The notes under the pieces were generated by a model that worked only from the letters and a program-made list of their open reading frames with translations, searched no databases and was not told where the DNA came from. A program made the position numbers and the translations under genes. Shown piece after piece: positions 7,029 to 9,879 of a DNA stretch of 9,879 bases (the stretch's first letter is position 1; each line of letters begins with the position of its first letter). Source of the DNA: Betaproteobacteria bacterium HGW-Betaproteobacteria-20. Lineage in GTDB: Bacteria > Pseudomonadota > Gammaproteobacteria > Burkholderiales > Methylophilaceae. The DNA is taken from assembly GCA_002842195.1 (NCBI GenBank), contig PHCL01000025.1, positions 1-9,879 on the forward strand, read 5' to 3'.

Positions 7029-7352
7029 ATGAAGAGTATGGATAAATTATCAAGTCAATTTAATAATAACCACTTAATCAAAGAGTTTAAGATGGCGGTA
7101 GCAGATGCTGAAGCATTACTGAAAGCAACTGCTAATGCAGGCGGAGATAAATTGGTCGAAGTGCGCGCTAAAGCGGAAGAGTCTCTCAATATTGTAAAAG
7201 TCAGGCTGGCTGATGCCCAAGGCGAAGCACTTATCAGTGCCAAATTAGCAGCTAAGGCAACCGACGTTTACGTACACAACAACCCTTGGCGTTTCATTGG
7301 ATTAGCTGCTGGCATCGGCGTTGTTGTTGGTTTACTTGTAGGCCGCCGCTAA
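7029..7352 (+). CDS. DUF883 / ElaB-YqjD-YgaM family membrane protein
   Basis: A 107-residue protein of the ElaB/YqjD family. It has an Ala/Glu/Lys-rich amphipathic helical region (about 17-80) and a C-terminal membrane anchor (about 88-104) with the family's closing pattern NNPWRFIGLAAGIGVVVG and an RR end. In Escherichia coli, YqjD and ElaB are inner-membrane proteins made in stationary phase; YqjD binds ribosomes through its N-terminal part. A similar role here is inference. No strong ribosome site precedes either ATG (7029 or 7038), so the start is uncertain by three codons. It is the last of the plus-strand cluster and converges on the Crp-family gene. Confidence 0.9.
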   Translation: MKSMDKLSSQFNNNHLIKEFKMAVADAEALLKATANAGGDKLVEVRAKAEESLNIVKVRLADAQGEALISAKLAAKATDVYVHNNPWRFIGLAAGIGVVVGLLVGRR

Positions 7353-7629
7353 TTTAAACATATAGTAGCCGATAACACATCCGCTAGTAACGCAACCCCA
7401 CCCCATTTGTAATACTGCCGAATAGCCATGTTGAAAGATAGTTTCGGCGCGGCTAGATGTCTACCTAATTGTAGGTAGACATCTAGCCATTAACAAATTA
7501 CTGTTTATTGAATCATTACAATATGGCAAAACCCCTGTAGATGACCCCGAACAACTCAGTTCAAGTAGTTTTTATCAGATTAAACTGCAAAATAACTATT
7601 CACACAAAATTTCTTACGCCTCCAATTTC
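7353..7629. other. Convergent intergenic region (DUF883 gene / Crp-family gene)
   Basis: This 277-bp gap between convergent genes contains the perfect hairpin at 7451-7488 and a 10-bp direct repeat (AATTTCTTAC at 7608-7617 and 7624-7633) that runs into the stop of the regulator gene. No ORF or RNA gene is supported. Confidence 0.5.
7451..7488. repeat. Perfect inverted repeat, 17-bp arms with 4-base loop
   Basis: The left arm (7451-7467, starting GGCTAGATGT) is exactly complementary to the right arm (7472-7488, ending ACATCTAGCC), with loop ATTG. No T-run follows on either strand, so it is not a typical intrinsic terminator, although its place between convergent genes would suit blocking transcription from both sides. 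A palindromic element of a dispersed repeat family, or a MITE-like remnant, is possible; there is only one copy in this window. Confidence 0.75.
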
Positions 7630-8346
7630 TTACACCCTCAAAGCCGGCAGTAGACGGTCGAACTCATTTTTTACTACTTGGTAGCATTCGCAACTTTTTG
7701 CTTCCAAACCTTTCCTGTCCAGTACTGTGATATGGCCGCGGTGATAGTTAATCAATCCCAGCTGTTGCAACGCCCCTGCCGCTTCTGTAACACCCTCGCG
7801 CCGTACACCAAGCATATTGGCGATTAACTCTTGGGTCATGCACAATTCATTGCCAGATAAACGATCAATACTTAACAATAGCCAACGGCATAACTGCTGT
7901 TCAACTGAGTGGTGCCGGTTACATACAGCGGTTTGCGCCATCTGTGTAATCAGCGCTTGAGTATAGCGTAGTAAAAGCCGTTGTAATTGCCCTGCCTGAT
8001 TAAACTCATTTTTTAATAGCAGCGCTTTCATTCGGTAGCCATAGCCGGCACTCTGCACCACAGCGCGACTTGGCGTGCTGTCACCACCCAATAAAATTGG
8101 AACACCGAGGATCCCCTCATTACCGACCACAGCAATTTCTGCAGAAGCGCCATTTTCCATGACATAAAGCAATGACACTATGGATGTAGTAGGAAAATAC
8201 ACATGTTTCAGCTTATCGCCAGATTCACATAAAACCTGTCCTAGCGGCATTTCGATAAACTCCAGATTAGGAAAAAGACGGTCATAGTCGGCTTTAAGCA
8301 ACGCTTCAAGTAAATGATTTAGATGAGGATTATGCGCAGTTTCCAT
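7630..8346 (-). CDS. Crp/Fnr-family transcriptional regulator (non-FNR type)
   Basis: A 238-residue Crp/Fnr-family protein: a cyclic-nucleotide-like beta-barrel domain (about 20-110), a long dimer helix (about 115-145) and a winged helix-turn-helix (about 150-215), with a tail containing SCECY (218-222). It lacks the N-terminal cysteine cluster that holds the FNR iron-sulfur centre. The putative recognition helix reads GVRREGVTEAAGAL (180-193): it keeps R183 and E184, but E188 stands where Crp and Fnr have arginine, so it should not read the usual TGTGA or TTGAT half-sites. The effector is unknown. It is divergent from the osmB-like gene and convergent with the DUF883 gene, so those stress genes are its natural candidate targets. 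The ATG at 8346 has no strong ribosome site. Confidence 0.9.
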   Translation of the reverse strand: METAHNPHLNHLLEALLKADYDRLFPNLEFIEMPLGQVLCESGDKLKHVYFPTTSIVSLLYVMENGASAEIAVVGNEGILGVPILLGGDSTPSRAVVQSAGYGYRMKALLLKNEFNQAGQLQRLLLRYTQALITQMAQTAVCNRHHSVEQQLCRWLLLSIDRLSGNELCMTQELIANMLGVRREGVTEAAGALQQLGLINYHRGHITVLDRKGLEAKSCECYQVVKNEFDRLLPALRV

Positions 8347-8559
8347 AGAAATTTAGTCAATCTATACGTGAATTTATTAAAAAAAACCTTAACTCGCTCA
8401 TAGAATGCTACACATTATTTTAATTTTTGGCTAATAAATTCCTCACTATGCACGCCAGCGTACAGACTTTGTTTTTGCAATACATGAGAATGTTTCTGTG
8501 AGTTAGGTAATTGTTTGTAAGAATTAGATTTTTACGATGTTAAACAAGGAGATACTATT

Positions 8560-8784
8560 ATTAAAACAACACATAGCTTTAGTCTAATAACGGTGATAGC
8601 TGTATTATTAATTAGTCTGAGTGGTTGTAGTGGGATGTCGACCCGCGATAAAAATACCGCGATTGGTGCCGGTGTTGGAGCTGCTGCTGGTGCCGTACTG
8701 ACAGGCGGTGGCGCAGTGGGAACCATTGGCGGCGCAGCAGTGGGTGGCATTATTGGTAACCAGATAGGTAAAGATGATAAATAA
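8560..8784 (+). CDS. osmB: OsmB-like glycine-zipper lipoprotein, apparent AUU start
   Basis: It resembles E. coli OsmB, the osmotically inducible lipoprotein, throughout: RDKNTAIGAGVGAAAGAVLT and GTIGGAAVGGIIGNQIGK match OsmB's RDRNTAIGAGAGALGGAVLT and GTLGGAAVGGVIGHQVGK. After the lipobox LSGC it is a glycine zipper, which is likely to pack as membrane-associated helices. No ATG or TTG gives a sensible start. The GTG at 8593 yields only 11 residues before the cysteine, with no positive charge and no ribosome site. AAGGAG (8546-8551) lies eight bases before ATT at 8560; initiation there gives KTTHSFSLITVIAVLLISLSGC, a proper lipoprotein signal of 23 residues including the initiator Met. I therefore place the start at ATT (74 residues). 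The frame is open upstream to a stop at 8518 with no other start. Confidence 0.8.
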   Translation: MKTTHSFSLITVIAVLLISLSGCSGMSTRDKNTAIGAGVGAAAGAVLTGGGAVGTIGGAAVGGIIGNQIGKDDK

Positions 8785-8802
8785 GTTTTATCGCAATACC
8801 TG

Positions 8803-8838
8803 AAAGCTGGTCGTACCAATATGGTCAGCTTTTATTAT
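8803..8838 (+). terminator. Predicted terminator of the osmB-like gene
   Basis: AAAGCTG (8803-8809) pairs with CAGCTTT (8826-8832), with a smaller inner ACCA/TGGT stem, and is followed by TTATTATG. It begins 18 bp after the stop codon. The internal asymmetry makes it weaker than the hairpin just downstream. Confidence 0.6.
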
Positions 8839-8851
8839 GTAAGCGCAGATT

Positions 8852-8885
8852 AAAAAATCCTTAGTCGAAAACCTAAGGATTTTTT
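8852..8885. terminator. Bidirectional intrinsic terminator between osmB and sodB
   Basis: AAAAAATCCTTAG (8852-8864) and CTAAGGATTTTTT (8873-8885) form a perfect 13-bp stem around an eight-base loop. The T-rich arm gives a U-run in either direction, so it can end transcripts of both the plus-strand osmB-like gene and the minus-strand sodB. Confidence 0.88.
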
Positions 8886-8971
8886 GTTTTATGCACCTAG
8901 TTAATACTTCTTTATCAAAAAACCAATCTAAGAGTTACGTATTTATTCTGCAGAAATAAAATACAAAAAGC

Positions 8972-9553
8972 TTAGGCAAAATTTGCAGAGGCAAAATCCC
9001 AGTTAGCTAGTGAAGTTAAGAATGCTTCAACAAATTTAGGGCGGGCATTGCGGTAGTCAATGTAATAAGCATGCTCCCAAACATCAATTGTCAACAAAGC
9101 TTTGTCGCCAGTTGTAAGTGGTGTGCCAGCAGCGCCCATGTTCACAATATCTACAGAGCCGTCCGCTTTTTTTACTAACCATGTCCAGCCTGAACCAAAA
9201 TTGCCGACTGCTGAAGCTTGAAAGGCTTTTTTGAATTCATCAAATGAACCCCATTTTTTGTTGATTGCATCAGCCAATGCGCCGGTAGGAGCGCCGCCGC
9301 CGTTTGGCTTCATGCTACTCCAAAAAAAGGTGTGGTTCCAAACTTGTGCTGAGTTGTTGTAAACGCCGCCTGAAGATTTTTTAATGATTTCTTCCAAGCT
9401 TGCGTTTTCAAATTCTGTGCCTTTAATCAGGTTGTTTAAATTTGTCACATAAGTTTGATGGTGTTTGCCATAGTGATATTCCAGCGTTTCTTCTGAAATA
9501 TGCGGTACTAAAGCATTTTTAGCATAAGGTAAAGCCGGTAGGGTGTGTTCCAT
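8972..9553 (-). CDS. sodB: Superoxide dismutase [Fe]
   Basis: A cytoplasmic Fe-type superoxide dismutase that converts superoxide to hydrogen peroxide and oxygen. The 193-residue product is the normal length. The metal ligands are H27 (EYHYGKHH), H74 (VWNHTFFW), D157 and H161 (DVWEHAYY). The active-site glutamine sits at position 70 (AQVWNH), as in Fe enzymes; Mn enzymes carry it further along, near GSGW. There is no signal peptide. AAGGA stands upstream of the ATG at 9553. It lies 106 bp after the XerC-type gene on the same strand, with no clear terminator between them, so both read-through and its own promoter are possible. Confidence 0.98.
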   Translation of the reverse strand: MEHTLPALPYAKNALVPHISEETLEYHYGKHHQTYVTNLNNLIKGTEFENASLEEIIKKSSGGVYNNSAQVWNHTFFWSSMKPNGGGAPTGALADAINKKWGSFDEFKKAFQASAVGNFGSGWTWLVKKADGSVDIVNMGAAGTPLTTGDKALLTIDVWEHAYYIDYRNARPKFVEAFLTSLANWDFASANFA

Positions 9554-9659
9554 GATGATTCCTTTGACTGTAAAAGTTTTGAAGGTCTATTTTGCCATAA
9601 TATCGGGGCAAGTTAGTAGGGTATTGTGGTTTTTTCTTGGCATCGCTTTGTCTTGGCGC

Positions 9660-9879
9660 CTACTTCTTTTCAGTACCTATTTTTTTGGCCCTGGGATGTG
9701 CTTTGTCATAAATGGTTGCCAAATGCTGAAAATCAAGGTGTGTATATATTTGGGTGGTGCTAATGTTGGCGTGGCCTAGCATTTCTTGTACTGCCCGTAA
9801 ATCTTGGCTGGATTGCAGTACATGCGTAGCAAAGCTATGACGCAATAGATGCGGATGCATACTGGTGTTGATGCCCTGC
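9660..9879 (-). CDS. xerC: XerC-type tyrosine recombinase, C-terminal fragment (5' end beyond window)
   Basis: The last 72 codons of a tyrosine recombinase; the gene continues past the right edge. It has the catalytic HxxR block ([11 protein letters not shown]), the downstream histidine ([10 protein letters not shown]) and the tyrosine nucleophile (IYTHLDF). The ending [20 protein letters not shown] is typical of XerC rather than XerD, which usually continues YTHVA. XerC and XerD resolve chromosome dimers at dif. The stop is TAG at 9660-9662. The frame is open to the edge, so the methionine inside the window is internal and not a start. A plasmid or integron recombinase is unlikely given the close match to XerC. 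Confidence 0.93.
   Translation of the reverse strand, partial: QGINTSMHPHLLRHSFATHVLQSSQDLRAVQEMLGHANISTTQIYTHLDFQHLATIYDKAHPRAKKIGTEKK

Noticed and set aside
7608..7633. AATTTCTTAC direct repeat, twice with a 16-bp period.
   Set aside because: Two copies only, AT-rich, no flanking structure; probably a small tandem duplication at the regulator's stop codon.
8532..8819. Minus-strand 95-codon proline/alanine-rich ORF.
   Set aside because: It is the exact antisense of the glycine-zipper osmB-like gene; Pro/Ala runs are the expected complement of Gly/Ala codons.
9543..9779. Plus-strand 78-codon ORF spanning the sodB promoter and the end of xerC.
   Set aside because: It overlaps two confident minus-strand genes, has no ribosome site and no recognisable family.

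Overview
The window reads as chromosome of a denitrifying proteobacterium, most likely a betaproteobacterium. The evidence is a Tat-exported clade-I-type nitrous oxide reductase with NosR, an Fe-type SodB beside a XerC-type recombinase, and a run of small envelope-stress genes common in freshwater Betaproteobacteria. This placement rests on protein resemblance recalled without a database search. I see no phage, IS, CRISPR, tRNA or rRNA.

Layout. (1) 1-3900, minus strand: the start of a nos operon. nosZ (1826-3781) is followed by nosR (1-1702, running off the left edge). A perfect FNR/DNR-type box (TTGAT-N4-ATCAA, 3879-3892) sits about 42 bp before a predicted start of transcription. Hairpins lie in the nosZ leader and between nosZ and nosR. 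(2) 4025-5606, minus: a lipoprotein of the phospholipase D / cardiolipin synthase superfamily, then a 44-residue exported peptide. (3) 6110-7352, plus: four small envelope genes: a BON-domain lipoprotein, a 48-residue lmo0937-family membrane protein (absent from a simple long-ORF list), a 70-residue two-helix membrane protein, and an ElaB/YqjD (DUF883) protein. (4) 7630-8346, minus: a Crp/Fnr-family regulator without the FNR cysteines. A perfect 17-bp-arm hairpin lies between it and the convergent DUF883 gene. (5) 8560-8784, plus: an OsmB-like glycine-zipper lipoprotein that appears to start at an AUU codon. (6) 8972-9879, minus: Fe-superoxide dismutase sodB, and the C-terminal end of a XerC-type tyrosine recombinase running off the right edge. 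A bidirectional terminator separates osmB from sodB.

How the parts fit. The nos genes carry out the last step of denitrification (N2O to N2) in the periplasm. NosR is the membrane flavin/iron-sulfur protein that supports NosZ expression and electron supply, and the FNR-type box predicts anaerobic or NO-linked induction. The middle of the window looks like an envelope and stationary-phase stress block (BON, lmo0937, DUF883, OsmB, PLD lipoprotein) with a possible local Crp-type regulator; SodB adds oxidative-stress defence. A functional link between the nos operon and the stress block is not shown by the sequence.

Nothing here is clearly a new system. The points most worth a second look are the AUU start of the osmB-like gene, the combined Tat and lipobox N-terminus of NosZ, the three strong hairpins, and the small-gene stress cluster.
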